64,000 nt of DNA from Pseudomonas putida (GTDB taxonomy: Bacteria > Pseudomonadota > Gammaproteobacteria > Pseudomonadales > Pseudomonadaceae), in contig NZ_CP066306.1 of NCBI RefSeq assembly GCF_016406145.1, positions 3,782,001-3,846,000 of the forward strand. Reading direction: 5' to 3'. Positions 16,505 to 27,880 of the stretch are shown here, in pieces. Within the stretch, counting starts at the first letter, position 1; every line of letters begins with the position of its first letter. The notes beneath the pieces were generated by a model, which was not told the DNA's origin, ran no database searches, and saw only the letters and a program-made list of their open reading frames with translations. The position numbers were made by a program, and so were the translations under genes.

Positions 16505-19500
16505 ATGACATCATCTATCAGACTCCCGCGTGCCACCACTGCGTCTTGTTCCGTTGCCAAGAGGTTCGCCAGCCGCCCCACCCTGTTCGAAATTGCGGCA
16601 CAGCTTTTGGTCGAGCACTGGCCAGATTATGGGCTCGATACCAATCTCGACCCCCTGTCCCTGCAACTCGCCAGCTTCGGCCCGATCATGGGTGATGCCT
16701 ATGTGCGCCCGCTTTATCTGGTCTTGGTGGAGCGATATTGCCTGCAGCGTACACTGAACCTGACCGCTGATCAGGATGTGCCTTGTCGCAATCATGCCAT
16801 AGACCCCGACAACCCCGTTCCGGTTGACCTGCATGTACTTGAAACGCTGGTAAACGATTGCGGGCCGATGCTGCTGCACGCCTATCGCACAGCGATGGTC
16901 AACTTCTGGTGCGAGGCCGACAGCCAAGGTGAGACGCCATGGATGTGGTTTGCCAACCACCTGCAGGCGCTGCTACGCAGCGCCGCCGAGCAAGCACACA
17001 ACGATGGCAAGCTGGCGGCTGCCGCAGCCACGCTGAAGGCATTGTCTGACGACCAGGCCAAACCGGATGACCTGCTAGCCCTGACCAGCAGCCATGGAGT
17101 TTCCATACACACTCTGGCCTGCAATTATTCCGCTGACTGGCAACTCGATCCTTACCTTGCCAGTGCGCTACTCATCGAACGGCCCGAATCACCAGGCCAG
17201 CCGCCCTTCACCTTATTGTTCACGCCAATAGGCCGATTGCTGTCATTTGCGTCGCGCCAACAGCTGCAGGACAGCATTGCCAGGCACTGGCCATCCGTCA
17301 TTACCATGTCGCCAACCAACGTGCGCCTGGGCACTCTCGAGCAGCAGCCATTCCAGGCCCAAGCGGCCAACTTGCTGCAGCAACAACTGGAATGCCTGGA
17401 GCTGGCCACCTTGTCATTCAAGGGCACAAGCAGCGCCCAACAACTCGCCGACGCACTGGATCGGCTAACTTCCATGACGCATCTGTGCGACATGAACGAC
17501 TTGGCCAGCCAGGAAGCACTGGTCGATCAGTTGCCAGACTGGATACGTGCGGGCAAGCCCCAAGCCCTGATCGTCTATAGCTCGATGCTTACGGACGTCG
17601 CCCGCAGCATCTCAGAGAGCGAAGGGCAAACCTGGCTTGACGGTGTGCCTAGCGCGCATGACTTTGCCTGCGAACGCCTCACCGAACTGATCCTGCGTGA
17701 CCACCCCGAATCCATGCTGGACCCGGCGGCCGTGCGGGTGATCAATTATCAAACCGTCGAAACAGCGCTACCACTGCCGGGCGAAGTCATCAATGGGGGG
17801 ACCTTAAAACCGGTCAGCTTCAGCTTGGCCCAACTGGCAATCGCCAATCTGGGGCTGCTCAAACCCGGCCGCGTAGTGGTGGAAAGCGTCGATGGTCAAG
17901 CGATCCCCGCTTGGCTGGACACGCCGGCGCTGCGTGCACTCGTCACCGAAGCCGATATTGGGTCGACATACCCTGCGCGGTTACGCGCGTTGCTGCTCAA
18001 TGATGCGCAGGCACGCGCGCACCGCGAGGACCTGTTCGCCAAGCAGCTGATTACGCAATTGCCAACAAAGGTGATGGGCGGATTTCTCGAGCATGGTCGG
18101 CCAGCGCCAGCGGCAATTGTGGCCATAGAGCAGGTGCTTGCCCCCTTGCCCAATGAGCACAGCAGTTGGGTCATGCGCCCTCTAGGCCTGCTGCGGACAA
18201 TGGACGCGACTGCCGATCATCCGCTCAATACCTGGCTGATCGAGGACGACTCCTTCAAAAACGCCCAGTGCCTGCTTTACCGCCCCCTGCACCGCGAACC
18301 GATGGTCGAGTATGCAGACCGCATGGCGCTGCTGGTGGCGCTCTCAGAGCCTGGCGATTTACAAAACGACGTGCTCCAGCGCCTGGCCCCGGAAGACCGC
18401 CGCATCTATGCCCATGGTGGCTTCAAGGAGCCGCACCTGTTCTACCCGCTGGAGGATGACTGGGCGGTGCCACTGGTCAGGCCTGCGCCCATCACCTTGT
18501 CGCGCGAAGCCGCCGTGCTCAGCCCTGCACGGGCCATCTACGAAGCATGTGTGCTGGAAACGTTGAGCAATTTCAAGTCGCAATCGGCAAGCAGCGCCGA
18601 AACCCGCTGGCAGCGCTGGGAAGAGCTGGGCTGGTTATTGCTCAATACCGTATTGCCCTTTGTAGAAGGCCCTCTGGCGGAAGCCGCCTGGTTGGTGCAG
18701 ATGGAAACCACATTCGCCCGCTTGGTCGATGCCGAGGGCCAGGGCAGTAAAGGTGACCGCACAGGCGCCTGGATCGAACTGCTGGTCAATGTCGCATTCC
18801 TGATCTTCAACCATGCCATGAGACGACAGGAGCAGGAGCATCCGTTGCATGCAGTCCTTCCTCCCGGAGAGCTGAACGAGCCAATACCGGCACCGATTGT
18901 GTTGACCACCCCAACTCAGGCCCAGCTCGAATTCAGATGGGCCCAACCAACACTCAGGCTCGACAGCAGCCAGGCCAAAGCGCTTGCCGAGCTGCAGGCA
19001 GATGTGTCAACGATAGCGCTCGGCCCACCCATCCCTACGGGGCCGATGCGCGGTTTGTATTTGCAGGCTGATCACTTACTGGTACTGCTCGAGGGCAAGC
19101 TGTTCAAGGCACAGTTGGACCCAACTCTGGATCAGATGCGAATTATCGGCAGCGGAAACGACAAATCCCCAGGCCCTTTGCTCAGGCGTGATGAGGCAGG
19201 CCGTTGGCAGCTCGACCTGCGCCTTCGACTGCGCGGTGGCATGCCACCCTCCAAGCGGATAGCCAGTCTGCAAGCGCAACGCAAGCACAATACCCGGGAG
19301 AAGATCGACCGGGTGGTAAACGATTCAAAAAGCATCACTGAGCAGCTGCCGTACATGAAAAAGCTGCGCGAGCTGGCCAGCCGGTCAGACGACCCGCGCA
19401 TATTACGTAACTGCCTCGAAAAGCTGCAGACGTTCGAGACGTTCGTTGCCGAGCATATCCAGCGCCTGCAAGAACTCAATGAACTGACGCCGGTGACCGA

Positions 19501-21088
19501 CTACAAGGTCAAACGCGCGGGGACGCTCTACCAGCACCTCAATTGCCAATTGCAGATCCGTGAGCTGTTGATGCGCCTGTACAAACCCGAACGTGCCCGC
19601 TTGCTGGACATGATCGAGCAAGAAGCCGAATCGACGCCCGCGGATCAGGTGGTTCTCGCTGCAAGGTTGGCCAACTTGACGTCACTGATCGATAGCCTGT
19701 TCGACAACGCCACTGCCTTCGACCAGGGGCTTGAGAACCTGCGCCAGCTGGCAAGCCCTTCGCTGCACGGCACCCTGAAGATGGTGCAGGGGCTTCAAGA
19801 GCAGCGAGGCCGTTGGTCACCTTTGCACTGGCGCTTCATGCGCCTCGAAAACTGCGTCAACCGCATCACGCTCGAACCGCTGGGCGACGCCGGAACCTTC
19901 TGGCTCGAGCGTACGAGGGACAGCATCGAACTGGCCATAGGGCAACGGGTTCAGCTGAGCAAACGGGTCAATGCCAGCGACGAGGCCAAGCACCGCTTGC
20001 TGGAAAACATCATGCAGCATCTGGAGACCGCTAAACGACGGGCCGGCATTCTGCAAAGCCAGTTCGACGAGGTCGCAGTACCCTCGGCGTTTACACAACT
20101 GCGAAGCGATATCGGTGACATGACTGCAGATGTGCTCAGCCAACTCGCCGAATACGCCGACTGGCCCCAATCCACCTCCGTGAAGCAACTCAGCCAGCAA
20201 TTGCCCGGCCTGATCGAAACCCGTGACGATGGACTGCTGCTGGGCCAGCCGCGGGCGGACGATGACAACATCGTCGACATTCCTGGCAGTGAGCAAGGGT
20301 CAGTTACACGCAGCTACAAGTGTGACAATGAGCAGTGGGTACCGGTACACGCTGCACAGAATAAAACTCACGCGCGTCCTCCAGCCAAACTAAAGGCGCT
20401 ACTCAGCGAAAGCGAAAGGCGCCTGTCCAGCGCACGAAGCAGCCTGGTCCTGATGCAAGGCGCCAAGGCCAACACCTATCTGCCAGTTGAAATCGAGGAG
20501 ATACTGCTGCTGCACCGCGATGGCCTTGACCACCACCGAGCAGCCATCGAACTGCGCTTGACCCGTGACAACCAGACTGACGAGAGCATCCACGATGCCG
20601 ATGCGGCACTGAGCATCAAGGCGATCGAAGACCTGTCGGCAACGCTGACCAAGCAGGCGGTCGAGCAGAGAACGCGGGTAGCATTGCTGCAAAAGCCTCG
20701 AATGAGCGAACTGGGCTTTCTGCTGGAGCATAAGCAGGTGCAGGTTCGTATGACCGGCCCACGGCGGCAACTGGCCAAGCTAGCGGGCCGGGCCGATGAC
20801 TACCTCGAGGAATACGCCATCAGCCGTGATGGCGAAGATCTCTGGTATGCACATTTCCACTATTCGGACGGGGATGCCGAACAGACCACCTATACCGCCG
20901 GCCACCTGAAAACGGCTGAGCAGCGCCATGCACGTGGCCGTGTCGTCAAAGATGCTGGCGGGCATGAGACCGAAAGTGCATCGCAGCCCGATCGACCTGG
21001 CAGCGGCGAAGCGGTACTTCTTCGACCACCAGGCCTGATCACCGGCAGGGGCAGGTCGCTGCCCCTGCCGCAGGTCAGCAGTCCTTGA
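16505..21088 (+). CDS. Giant DUF6543 / dermonecrotic-toxin-like protein, apparently frameshifted at the 3' end
   Basis: This 1,527-residue product resembles the very large Pseudomonas proteins that carry the dermonecrotic-toxin-like DUF6543 domain. Recognisable family-like stretches are [44 protein letters not shown] and [20 protein letters not shown] (about residues 330-540), and near the end [10 protein letters not shown]...[11 protein letters not shown] long central part (about 920-1,400) is rich in helices and coiled-coil-like segments. There is no signal peptide or membrane segment. Its activity and targets are unknown. After about 20,940 the frame seems displaced: an overlapping frame encodes [20 protein letters not shown] and stops at 21,038, before the intergenic hairpin. 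The start at 16505 has only a weak ribosome site. No immunity gene is evident next to it. Confidence 0.8.
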   Translation: MTSSIRLPRATTASCSVAKRFASRPTLFEIAAQLLVEHWPDYGLDTNLDPLSLQLASFGPIMGDAYVRPLYLVLVERYCLQRTLNLTADQDVPCRNHAIDPDNPVPVDLHVLETLVNDCGPMLLHAYRTAMVNFWCEADSQGETPWMWFANHLQALLRSAAEQAHNDGKLAAAAATLKALSDDQAKPDDLLALTSSHGVSIHTLACNYSADWQLDPYLASALLIERPESPGQPPFTLLFTPIGRLLSFASRQQLQDSIARHWPSVITMSPTNVRLGTLEQQPFQAQAANLLQQQLECLELATLSFKGTSSAQQLADALDRLTSMTHLCDMNDLASQEALVDQLPDWIRAGKPQALIVYSSMLTDVARSISESEGQTWLDGVPSAHDFACERLTELILRDHPESMLDPAAVRVINYQTVETALPLPGEVINGGTLKPVSFSLAQLAIANLGLLKPGRVVVESVDGQAIPAWLDTPALRALVTEADIGSTYPARLRALLLNDAQARAHREDLFAKQLITQLPTKVMGGFLEHGRPAPAAIVAIEQVLAPLPNEHSSWVMRPLGLLRTMDATADHPLNTWLIEDDSFKNAQCLLYRPLHREPMVEYADRMALLVALSEPGDLQNDVLQRLAPEDRRIYAHGGFKEPHLFYPLEDDWAVPLVRPAPITLSREAAVLSPARAIYEACVLETLSNFKSQSASSAETRWQRWEELGWLLLNTVLPFVEGPLAEAAWLVQMETTFARLVDAEGQGSKGDRTGAWIELLVNVAFLIFNHAMRRQEQEHPLHAVLPPGELNEPIPAPIVLTTPTQAQLEFRWAQPTLRLDSSQAKALAELQADVSTIALGPPIPTGPMRGLYLQADHLLVLLEGKLFKAQLDPTLDQMRIIGSGNDKSPGPLLRRDEAGRWQLDLRLRLRGGMPPSKRIASLQAQRKHNTREKIDRVVNDSKSITEQLPYMKKLRELASRSDDPRILRNCLEKLQTFETFVAEHIQRLQELNELTPVTDYKVKRAGTLYQHLNCQLQIRELLMRLYKPERARLLDMIEQEAESTPADQVVLAARLANLTSLIDSLFDNATAFDQGLENLRQLASPSLHGTLKMVQGLQEQRGRWSPLHWRFMRLENCVNRITLEPLGDAGTFWLERTRDSIELAIGQRVQLSKRVNASDEAKHRLLENIMQHLETAKRRAGILQSQFDEVAVPSAFTQLRSDIGDMTADVLSQLAEYADWPQSTSVKQLSQQLPGLIETRDDGLLLGQPRADDDNIVDIPGSEQGSVTRSYKCDNEQWVPVHAAQNKTHARPPAKLKALLSESERRLSSARSSLVLMQGAKANTYLPVEIEEILLLHRDGLDHHRAAIELRLTRDNQTDESIHDADAALSIKAIEDLSATLTKQAVEQRTRVALLQKPRMSELGFLLEHKQVQVRMTGPRRQLAKLAGRADDYLEEYAISRDGEDLWYAHFHYSDGDAEQTTYTAGHLKTAEQRHARGRVVKDAGGHETESASQPDRPGSGEAVLLRPPGLITGRGRSLPLPQVSSP
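21044..21069. terminator. Strong hairpin between convergent genes
   Basis: GGCAGGGGCAG and CTGCCCCTGCC form a perfect 11-base-pair stem with a 4-base loop. It sits 5 bases after the presumed original stop codon of the DUF6543 gene (21036-21038) and 5 bases after the stop of the leftward enoyl-CoA hydratase gene. Neither side has a T run, so it is an atypical, possibly bidirectional, terminator. Confidence 0.6.
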
Positions 21089-21848
21089 ATTGAGCCTCGC
21101 GCTTGGCAATGAAGGCGGCCATCCCCTCCTTCTGGTCTTCAGTGGCAAATGCCGCATGAAACACACGACGCTCGAAACGCACACCTTCGCTCAGCGTGAC
21201 TTCAAAGGCCCGGTTGACGCTCTCCTTGACCATCATGCTCACCGGGATCGACTTACCAGCAATGGTCGCAGCCACCTTCAATGCCTCCTCGACCAGTTCG
21301 GCCTGTGGCACCACGCGCGCAACGAGGCCTGCACGCTCCGCCTCCTCAGCCCCCATCAGACGCCCCGTCAGGCACAGCTCCATGGCTTTGGCCTTGCCCA
21401 CGGCCCGGGTCAGGCGCTGGGTACCGCCCATGCCTGGCAGTACGCCCAGGTTGATTTCCGGCTGCCCGAACTTTGCATTGTCGGCCGCCAGAATGAAGTC
21501 GCACATCATCGCCAGCTCACAACCACCGCCCAAGGCAAAACCCGATACCGCAGCGATGATCGGCTTGCGGCGATTGGCAATGCGGTCGGCATCACTGAAC
21601 AGGTCATCGACGTAGATCTGCGGGTATTTGAGCTCAGCCATTTCCTTGATATCGGCACCGGCGGCAAAGGCTTTGGCCGAACCGGTCAGCACTACGCAGC
21701 CGATATTCGGGTCACGCTCGAGCTGGTCCAGGGCCTGATTGATCTCACTGACGATCTGTGCGTTGAGCGCATTGAGCGCCTGGGGCCGGTTCAGGGTAAT
21801 CAGGCCGACCTTGTCGTGAATATCCAACAGGATGGTTTCGAATGCCAT
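21075..21848 (-). CDS. fadB1x: Enoyl-CoA hydratase
   Basis: The 257-residue crotonase-fold enzyme adds water to trans-2-enoyl-CoA in beta-oxidation. The oxyanion-hole segment ([11 protein letters not shown]), the catalytic glutamate region ([20 protein letters not shown] and [19 protein letters not shown]) and the C-terminal segment REAQFKD are all present. It is the last gene of a five-gene operon with acyl-CoA synthetase, dehydrogenases and thiolase, 13 bases after the acyl-CoA dehydrogenase. The start at 21848 has AAGGAG upstream. The symbol follows the P. putida cluster with the same order. Confidence 0.92.
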   Translation of the reverse strand: MAFETILLDIHDKVGLITLNRPQALNALNAQIVSEINQALDQLERDPNIGCVVLTGSAKAFAAGADIKEMAELKYPQIYVDDLFSDADRIANRRKPIIAAVSGFALGGGCELAMMCDFILAADNAKFGQPEINLGVLPGMGGTQRLTRAVGKAKAMELCLTGRLMGAEEAERAGLVARVVPQAELVEEALKVAATIAGKSIPVSMMVKESVNRAFEVTLSEGVRFERRVFHAAFATEDQKEGMAAFIAKREAQFKDC

Positions 21849-21861
21849 GCAGACTGCTCCT

Positions 21862-22989
21862 TCAAAGATTGCGCGCAATGACCATGCGCTGAATGTCGCT
21901 GGTGCCTTCGTAGATCTGGCAAACCCGCACGTCGCGGTAAATCCGCTCCAGCGGAAAGTCACTCAGATAGCCATAACCGCCTAATGTCTGCAAGGCATCC
22001 GAACAGACCTTTTCGGCCATTTCCGAGGCAAACAGCTTGGCCATCGACGCTTCCACCAGCGCAGGGCGCCCGGCATCGCGCAGTGCTGCGGCGTGCAGCA
22101 CCATCTGCCGAGCCACGGCGATTTTGGTGGCCATGTCCGCCAAGCGGAACGCTACCGCCTGGTGCTCGATCAAGGGTTTACCGAAGCTGCAACGCTCCTT
22201 GGCGTAATCACGGGCAACTTCAAACGCAGCACGGGCCATGCCCACCGACTGCGAAGCAATGCCAATGCGCCCACCCTCAAGATTGGCCAGGGCGATCTTG
22301 TAACCCTGCCCCTCCTCGCCCAGGCGGTTGGCCACTGGAACGCGCACATTGTCGAAAACGATCTGACAGGTGTCGGATGCGTGCTGGCCGAGCTTGTCTT
22401 CGACTCGCGCCACTTGGTAACCGGGCAAGTCGGTGGGCACGATGAAGGCGCTGATACCACGCTTGCCTGCCTCCGGGTCGGTGACAGCGAAAACAATCAC
22501 CACACCGGCGTTCTGCCCGGAGGTAATGAACTGTTTGCTGCCGTTGAGCACATAGTAGTCGCCATCCAGCCGTGCACGGGTTTTCAGGCTGCTGGCATCG
22601 GAACCGGCCTGGGGTTCGGTGAGAGCGAATGCACCGATCATCGACCCGCTGGCCAGCGGTGCAAGGTACTGCTGCTTTTGCAGTTCGCTGCCAAACTTGA
22701 GGATGGGCACGCACCCTACCGAATTGTGCACACTCATGATGGTCGAGCAGGCGCCATCGCCAGCAGCGATTTCTTCCAGGGCCATGGCATAGGCCACATA
22801 GCCGGTGTCACTGCCACCATACTGCTCGGGCACCAGCATGCCAAACAGGCCGAGTTCGGCCATCTCCTGGATGGCTTCCCGGGGGAAGCGGTGTTCCTTG
22901 TCCCATTGTTCGGCAAAAGGCTTGAGGCGTTCCTGGGCAAAAGCCCGGACCGCATCGACGATCTGTTGTTGCTCGTCAGTTACCAACAT
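21862..22989 (-). CDS. Acyl-CoA dehydrogenase
   Basis: The 375-residue FAD enzyme makes the 2,3 double bond of acyl-CoA and passes electrons to ETF. It shows the signatures of the short/branched-chain class: [37 protein letters not shown] and [16 protein letters not shown], in which the YEG glutamate is the catalytic base. The length is normal. It sits between thiolase and hydratase in the operon, with GAGGTGA 4 bases before the ATG. Chain-length preference cannot be read from the sequence; the short-chain or branched short-chain type is most likely. Confidence 0.93.
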   Translation of the reverse strand: MLVTDEQQQIVDAVRAFAQERLKPFAEQWDKEHRFPREAIQEMAELGLFGMLVPEQYGGSDTGYVAYAMALEEIAAGDGACSTIMSVHNSVGCVPILKFGSELQKQQYLAPLASGSMIGAFALTEPQAGSDASSLKTRARLDGDYYVLNGSKQFITSGQNAGVVIVFAVTDPEAGKRGISAFIVPTDLPGYQVARVEDKLGQHASDTCQIVFDNVRVPVANRLGEEGQGYKIALANLEGGRIGIASQSVGMARAAFEVARDYAKERCSFGKPLIEHQAVAFRLADMATKIAVARQMVLHAAALRDAGRPALVEASMAKLFASEMAEKVCSDALQTLGGYGYLSDFPLERIYRDVRVCQIYEGTSDIQRMVIARNL

Positions 22990-22997
22990 GGTTCACC

Positions 22998-24191
22998 TCA
23001 ATACAGACATTCGACAGCCATGGCCGTGGCCTCGCCACCGCCGATGCAGATGGCCGCAACGCCGCGGCGTAGGTTGTTCTGGCGAAGGGCCGACAGCAAG
23101 GTCACCAGGATGCGTGCGCCGGAAGCGCCGATCGGGTGACCAAGGGCGCAGGCGCCGCCATGGATGTTGACCTTATCGTGCGGCAGGTCAAGGTGTTTCA
23201 TGGCCGCCAGCGTGACCACGGCGAAGGCCTCGTTGATCTCGAACAGGTCGACGTCGGCCAGGGTCCAGCCGGTGCGTTTCATCAACCTGTCGATGGCCCC
23301 GATCGGCGCGGTCGGGAAAAGCGCCGGGATATCTGCGAAGGCCGCGTGGCCATGGATGACTGCCAGGGCCTTGAGGCCGCGCTTGTCGGCTTCGGAGCGG
23401 CGCATCAGGACCAGCGCCGCAGCACCGTCGGAAATCGAACTGGCGTTGGCTGCGGTCACCGTACCACCTTCACGGAAGGCAGGCTTGAGCTGCGGGATCT
23501 TGTCCAGGCGCGCCTTGGGCGGCTGCTCGTCGTCCGTGATGACGCGCTTTTCCTTGCCCTCGGTGACTTCCACCGGCACGATCTCGGCGGTAAAGCGGCC
23601 GCTGCTGATCGCGTCCTGGGCACGGGTAAGCGAGGCGATGGCGAACTGGTCCTGGGCTTCGCGGGTGAAGCCGTTGGCCTGGGCGCAGTCTTCGGCGAAG
23701 GTGCCCATCAGGCGGCCTTTGTCATAGGCGTCTTCCAGGCCGTCCATGAACATGTGGTCGATGATCCTGCCGTGGCCCATGCGGTAGCCGCCACGGGCTT
23801 TGTCCAGCAGATACGGGGCGTTGGTCATGCTTTCCATGCCGCCCGCCACCGCCACGTCTGCGGTCCCCGCCAGCAGCAGGTCATGAGCCATGATCGCGGC
23901 CTGCATGCCCGAGCCGCACATTTTGTTAAGGGTGGTGCAGGTGGTGTGCTTGTCCAGCCCGGCACCCAGTGCAGCCTGTCGTGCCGGCGCCTGGCCCAGC
24001 CCGGCCGGCAGTACGCAGCCGAACAGCACTTGCTCGACACTGGCGGGATCGATGCCGGCACGTTCCACGGCACCACGAATGGCCGCGCTGCCCAGCTGTG
24101 GCGCGGTCAGGCTTTTCAGATCGCCCTGCAGGCCGCCCATGGGCGTGCGCACGGCGCTGACGATAACGATAGGATCATTGGCGAGGGTCAT
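22998..24191 (-). CDS. fadAx: Acetyl-CoA C-acyltransferase (thiolase)
   Basis: The 397-residue thiolase cleaves 3-ketoacyl-CoA (or joins two acetyl-CoA). The nucleophile is in NKMCGSGMQA, and the other catalytic residues are in GGACALGHPIGASGARI (His) and CIGGGEATA (Cys). The length fits the degradative/biosynthetic thiolase II family. The gene lies 8 bases upstream of the dehydrogenase gene and follows the SDR gene by 11 bases, with AAGGAAAG before its ATG. Confidence 0.94.
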   Translation of the reverse strand: MTLANDPIVIVSAVRTPMGGLQGDLKSLTAPQLGSAAIRGAVERAGIDPASVEQVLFGCVLPAGLGQAPARQAALGAGLDKHTTCTTLNKMCGSGMQAAIMAHDLLLAGTADVAVAGGMESMTNAPYLLDKARGGYRMGHGRIIDHMFMDGLEDAYDKGRLMGTFAEDCAQANGFTREAQDQFAIASLTRAQDAISSGRFTAEIVPVEVTEGKEKRVITDDEQPPKARLDKIPQLKPAFREGGTVTAANASSISDGAAALVLMRRSEADKRGLKALAVIHGHAAFADIPALFPTAPIGAIDRLMKRTGWTLADVDLFEINEAFAVVTLAAMKHLDLPHDKVNIHGGACALGHPIGASGARILVTLLSALRQNNLRRGVAAICIGGGEATAMAVECLY

Positions 24192-24202
24192 GTGCGCTTT
24201 CC

Positions 24203-24970
24203 TTATTTGGCAGCCATGCGCAGTGCGCCGTCGAGGCGGATCACCTCGCCGTTGAGCATGCTGTTCTCGATGATGTGTCGGGCCAGCGCCGCGTATTCCT
24301 GCGGGCGGCCCAGGCGCGGCGGGAACGGCACACCGGCAGCCAGCGAAGTACGTACCTCTTCGGTCATGCCGGCCATCATCGGGGTTTCGAAAATACCCGG
24401 GGCGATGGTCATCACACGAATGCCGTAACGCGCCAGCTCGCGGGCAACCGGCAATGTCAGGCTGGCGATGGCGCCCTTGGAGGCGGCGTAGGCAGCCTGG
24501 CCTATCTGACCGTCATAGGCGGCGATCGAGGCGGTATTGATGATCACCCCGCGCTCGCCGCTTTCGTCGGCAACGCCTTCGGCCATCGCAGCAGCAGCCA
24601 GGCGCAGCAGGTTGAAGCTACCGACCAGGTTGACGTTGATGACCTTGGCGAAACTGGCCAGGCCGTGTGGCCCTTGTTTGCCCAGCACTTTTTCGGCACC
24701 GACGATGCCCGCACAATTGACCAGCCCGTGCAGGCTGCCAAAAGCCGTTACAGCGGCATCGACGGCGGCCTGGGCCGCTTGCTCGTCGCTGATGTCGGCG
24801 ATCGCAAAGCGGGCGTTGTCACCCAGCTCGCGGGCCTTGGCCTCGACAGCCTGGGCATTGAGGTCAACCAGCATGACCTTGGCGCCGGCCTCGACCAGCA
24901 TCTGCGCAGTGGCAGCACCCAGCCCTGAAGCTGCGCCGCTGACGATAAAGTGTTTGTTGGCGATGTGCAT
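24203..24970 (-). CDS. fadB2x: 3-hydroxyacyl-CoA dehydrogenase, SDR type II (HSD10-like)
   Basis: The 255-residue short-chain dehydrogenase oxidises 3-hydroxyacyl-CoA with NAD. It has the Rossmann motif [14 protein letters not shown], the acidic NAD-selective VDLNAQ, the active-site serine in [10 protein letters not shown] and the YAASK catalytic pair. The high similarity of its pattern to the type II enzyme (which also oxidises 2-methyl-3-hydroxybutyryl-CoA) points to short and branched substrates. The start at 24970 has AAGGAACC upstream; the longer upstream frame is unlikely to be coding. Confidence 0.92.
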   Translation of the reverse strand: MHIANKHFIVSGAASGLGAATAQMLVEAGAKVMLVDLNAQAVEAKARELGDNARFAIADISDEQAAQAAVDAAVTAFGSLHGLVNCAGIVGAEKVLGKQGPHGLASFAKVINVNLVGSFNLLRLAAAAMAEGVADESGERGVIINTASIAAYDGQIGQAAYAASKGAIASLTLPVARELARYGIRVMTIAPGIFETPMMAGMTEEVRTSLAAGVPFPPRLGRPQEYAALARHIIENSMLNGEVIRLDGALRMAAK

Positions 24971-24983
24971 GATCGGGTTCCTT

Positions 24984-26627
24984 TCAGGCGCGGGCAGGAG
25001 TGGCCTGTTGCGCTTGTTGTTTGGCAACTTCCTGATTGCGCAGGATGAAGCGTTGCAGCTTGCCGCTCGGGGTCTTGGGCAGCTCGCTGACGAATGCGAT
25101 TTCCCTGGGATAGGCGTGGGCATACAACCGCTGGCGAACGTGCTGGCGCAGGGTCTCTTCCAGCTCGGCACTACCGTGAACACCGCTAGCCAGCACCACA
25201 AAGGCCTTGATCAGTTCGGTGCGCTCAGGGTCCGGCTTGCCAATCACTGCGGCTTCGATCACAGCCGGGTGCTCGATCAGTGCGCTTTCCACATCGAACG
25301 GACCAACACGGTAGCCAGAGGTGGTGATCACGTCGTCGCTGCGGCCGACGAAGCTGATGCTGCCGTCGGTGTTCAACTCGACGGTATCGCCGCTCAGGTA
25401 ATACTTGCCGACGAAGGCCTTGGTGGGCAGGCCGTGATAGCCACCGAACCAGCAAAGCGGCGACTGCTCCCGATCCACTGCCAGAATGCCAGGCTGCCCT
25501 GCGGGCAATTCGGCGCCCTGCTCGTCCAGCACCACGATGCGGTGGCCAGGGATGGCAAAACCGGCCGAACCCGCCCGCACGGGATGCTCAAGGCCGTGGT
25601 GGTTGCACAACACCATGCCCAGCTCGGTCTGCCCGTAGTGGTCATGGATGGTCACGCCCAACTCATCGGCGAACCAGCGGATCACCTCGGGGTTGAGCGG
25701 TTCACCGGCACTGCTGACGACCCGCAGGCGGCCCTGGACCGGCGTTGAGAACGCCTTGCCAGCGGCGATCAGCAAGCGATATGCGGTGGGCGAACCTGCC
25801 AGGTTGGTGATGCCCAGCTTGTCGATCACCCGCGCGCAGCTTTCGACACTGAACGGGCCATCGTAGAAGGTGGTGGCGTGACCCAGCGACAACGGCCCGG
25901 TGACCGCGTAGTAAAGGCCATAGGCCCACCCTGGGTCGGCCAGGTTCCAAAAGTTGTCTTGTGGCTGCAGGCCAATGGCATCGCGCATATAGCCCTGGAA
26001 CGCGACGATCGCGCGTAGCGGCACTTCCAAGGGTTTGGCAGGGCCAGTGGTGCCCGAGGTGAACATCAGCAGGAAGGGATCGTTGCCCGAGCGCATCACT
26101 GGCTCGCAATCGGCAGAGGCGGCATCGAGCAGGCGCTGGAAGTCCAGTTCACCCTCGTCAGCGCCGACGATGATCGGCACGGGGCACACGACCAGATCGT
26201 CCAGCTTGGCGCGGTTGCCACGGTCGGTGACCACTACCTTGGCATGCGACTGCTCCAGGCGGTGCTCGATGGCTTTGGGGCCAAAGGCAGTGAACAACGG
26301 CTGGTAAACAGCGCCCAGGCGCCAGGTGGCGAGGATGGTCACCAGCAACTCGGGGGTGCGTGGCATCAGCCCTGCTACACGGTCACCGGCCTGCACGCCT
26401 TGGGCCCTCAGGACACTGGCAAAGCGGGCCGCCATGGCTTGCATCTGCCCGAATGTGTAGAGCCTGCCATTGCCCTCTCGGTCCTCGTAGACCAGGGCGA
26501 TACCACCTTGGGCCACATGGCGGTCACAGCATTCGACGCAGGCATTGAGGGCTGCGAGGCTGCCGTGCAGCCCCATTGCGGCCTCGGCATGATTGAATGA
26601 AAGGACGGCGTCGCCATACTCGCGCAT
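24984..26627 (-). CDS. AMP-binding acyl-CoA synthetase
   Basis: The 547-residue enzyme activates a carboxylic acid with ATP and CoA. The ATP motif [14 protein letters not shown], the YGQTELG motif, the hinge region [12 protein letters not shown] and the C-terminal catalytic lysine motif [10 protein letters not shown] are all present. It resembles the acetyl-CoA synthetase-like medium/short-chain branch. It is the first gene of the operon, with AGGAG before the ATG, and supplies acyl-CoA to the four downstream beta-oxidation enzymes. Natural substrates are probably short or branched fatty acids, or products of alcohol oxidation; this is inferred from context. Confidence 0.92.
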   Translation of the reverse strand: MREYGDAVLSFNHAEAAMGLHGSLAALNACVECCDRHVAQGGIALVYEDREGNGRLYTFGQMQAMAARFASVLRAQGVQAGDRVAGLMPRTPELLVTILATWRLGAVYQPLFTAFGPKAIEHRLEQSHAKVVVTDRGNRAKLDDLVVCPVPIIVGADEGELDFQRLLDAASADCEPVMRSGNDPFLLMFTSGTTGPAKPLEVPLRAIVAFQGYMRDAIGLQPQDNFWNLADPGWAYGLYYAVTGPLSLGHATTFYDGPFSVESCARVIDKLGITNLAGSPTAYRLLIAAGKAFSTPVQGRLRVVSSAGEPLNPEVIRWFADELGVTIHDHYGQTELGMVLCNHHGLEHPVRAGSAGFAIPGHRIVVLDEQGAELPAGQPGILAVDREQSPLCWFGGYHGLPTKAFVGKYYLSGDTVELNTDGSISFVGRSDDVITTSGYRVGPFDVESALIEHPAVIEAAVIGKPDPERTELIKAFVVLASGVHGSAELEETLRQHVRQRLYAHAYPREIAFVSELPKTPSGKLQRFILRNQEVAKQQAQQATPARA

Positions 26628-26805
26628 CGTCAGACTCCTGGGTTCTTATTGTTGGAGTGCACCATCGGTCTGACGATGTTCGCGCCGCCTGCCTACCTGG
26701 GCAATGGCCAAAGCTGTCAATCTGAATGAGCGTTTTGGCCGCGTGTCTTCTCAGCCTTCGCAATGCGCCAACTGCCCGTCGGAGCATGGCTATTGCAGGG
26801 CCGGT

Positions 26806-27816
26806 TTACGCCTGCAGGAAGACACTGCGGTAATGCCCCGGATTGCACCCGAACCACTTGCGAAACGCCTTGTAGAACGAACTGCTGTCGGCAAAGCCCA
26901 ACCGCTCGGCGATGTCGCCAAGCCCAAGCTGCGGCTGCGCCAGCCAGGCAATTGCCAACTCGCGGCGAATACTGTCTTTAAGCGCCTGGTAGCTCTGGCC
27001 CTCTTCGCCCAAACGGCGCCGCAAGGTTGACGCCGACATGCACAATGTTGCCGCCAGTTGCTCGGCGGCAGGCCATTGGCTGGGCGCCTGCTGGCTAAGC
27101 GTCTGGCGGATACGACGGGCCAGGCTGTTCGGGTCGCGATACTTCACCAGGATGTTGCCAGGTGCCTCTGCCAGAAAGCGCTGAAGCTCGTCCTCACTGC
27201 GGCGCATCGGCAGGTCAAGGCAGTCCCCGGCGATGATCATCCGGGTCAAGGGGCGTTCGAACTGCAGGTTTTCCGAGAACATCACCCGGTAGTCATCACA
27301 GAAAGGTGGCTCGGCGCACCGCAAGTCAATCGCCAGGATCGGAATACGCCGCCCTCCCAACCAACAGGCGACGCCGTGCACGATCATCCAGAAGGTAAAA
27401 TAGGTGAACGCACGCCGAGGCTGATCATTGGGTTCAACGATGACGATTTCGGCCAGGCTTTTCTGGCGCACCAGTACCGGTTGCAGGTCCTGCAGCATCA
27501 GCGAAAGAAATGCCAACGCCGTTTCCAGGCCAGCCTGCAGGGTGGGCTGGGCCATGCTCGCCCGACACAGGAATGCCAGGCTTCCAGTACGCAGCCCACG
27601 GGGGTCCATGGCGAAGAATTCATCGTTGCAGCGTTGCGCCAGCAAGCGCCAAAGCCGGGAGTAAGCCTCGGCGCTGACGCGTGCATCAGCCTGGTCGAGC
27701 TGGCCGATGTCGATGCCAGCCTGCGCCAGCAGAGCGGCATCCGGCTCACCCGCCGGGCAGGTCTGCAACAGGGCTTCGCGCACCAGTTGCATGGAGATGG
27801 TGTCTTTCTCGCTCAT
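26806..27816 (-). CDS. AraC-family transcriptional regulator
   Basis: The 336-residue product has an N-terminal ligand-binding domain of the arabinose-binding-like AraC type and a C-terminal double helix-turn-helix (MSASTLRRRLGEEGQSYQAL and GLGDIAERLGFADSSSFYKA, then FRKWFGCNPGHYR). It is encoded just upstream of the acyl-CoA operon on the same strand, with 178 bases between, and is the obvious candidate regulator. The start at 27816 is supported by GGAGGG 4 bases before the ATG; the frame is open further upstream. Confidence 0.9.
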   Translation of the reverse strand: MSEKDTISMQLVREALLQTCPAGEPDAALLAQAGIDIGQLDQADARVSAEAYSRLWRLLAQRCNDEFFAMDPRGLRTGSLAFLCRASMAQPTLQAGLETALAFLSLMLQDLQPVLVRQKSLAEIVIVEPNDQPRRAFTYFTFWMIVHGVACWLGGRRIPILAIDLRCAEPPFCDDYRVMFSENLQFERPLTRMIIAGDCLDLPMRRSEDELQRFLAEAPGNILVKYRDPNSLARRIRQTLSQQAPSQWPAAEQLAATLCMSASTLRRRLGEEGQSYQALKDSIRRELAIAWLAQPQLGLGDIAERLGFADSSSFYKAFRKWFGCNPGHYRSVFLQA

Positions 27817-27880
27817 CGGCCCTCCTGGCTGTTGCGTGCCGCCCATGTTAGGCCGGCATGGAAAAAACACCAGCGTTGGA

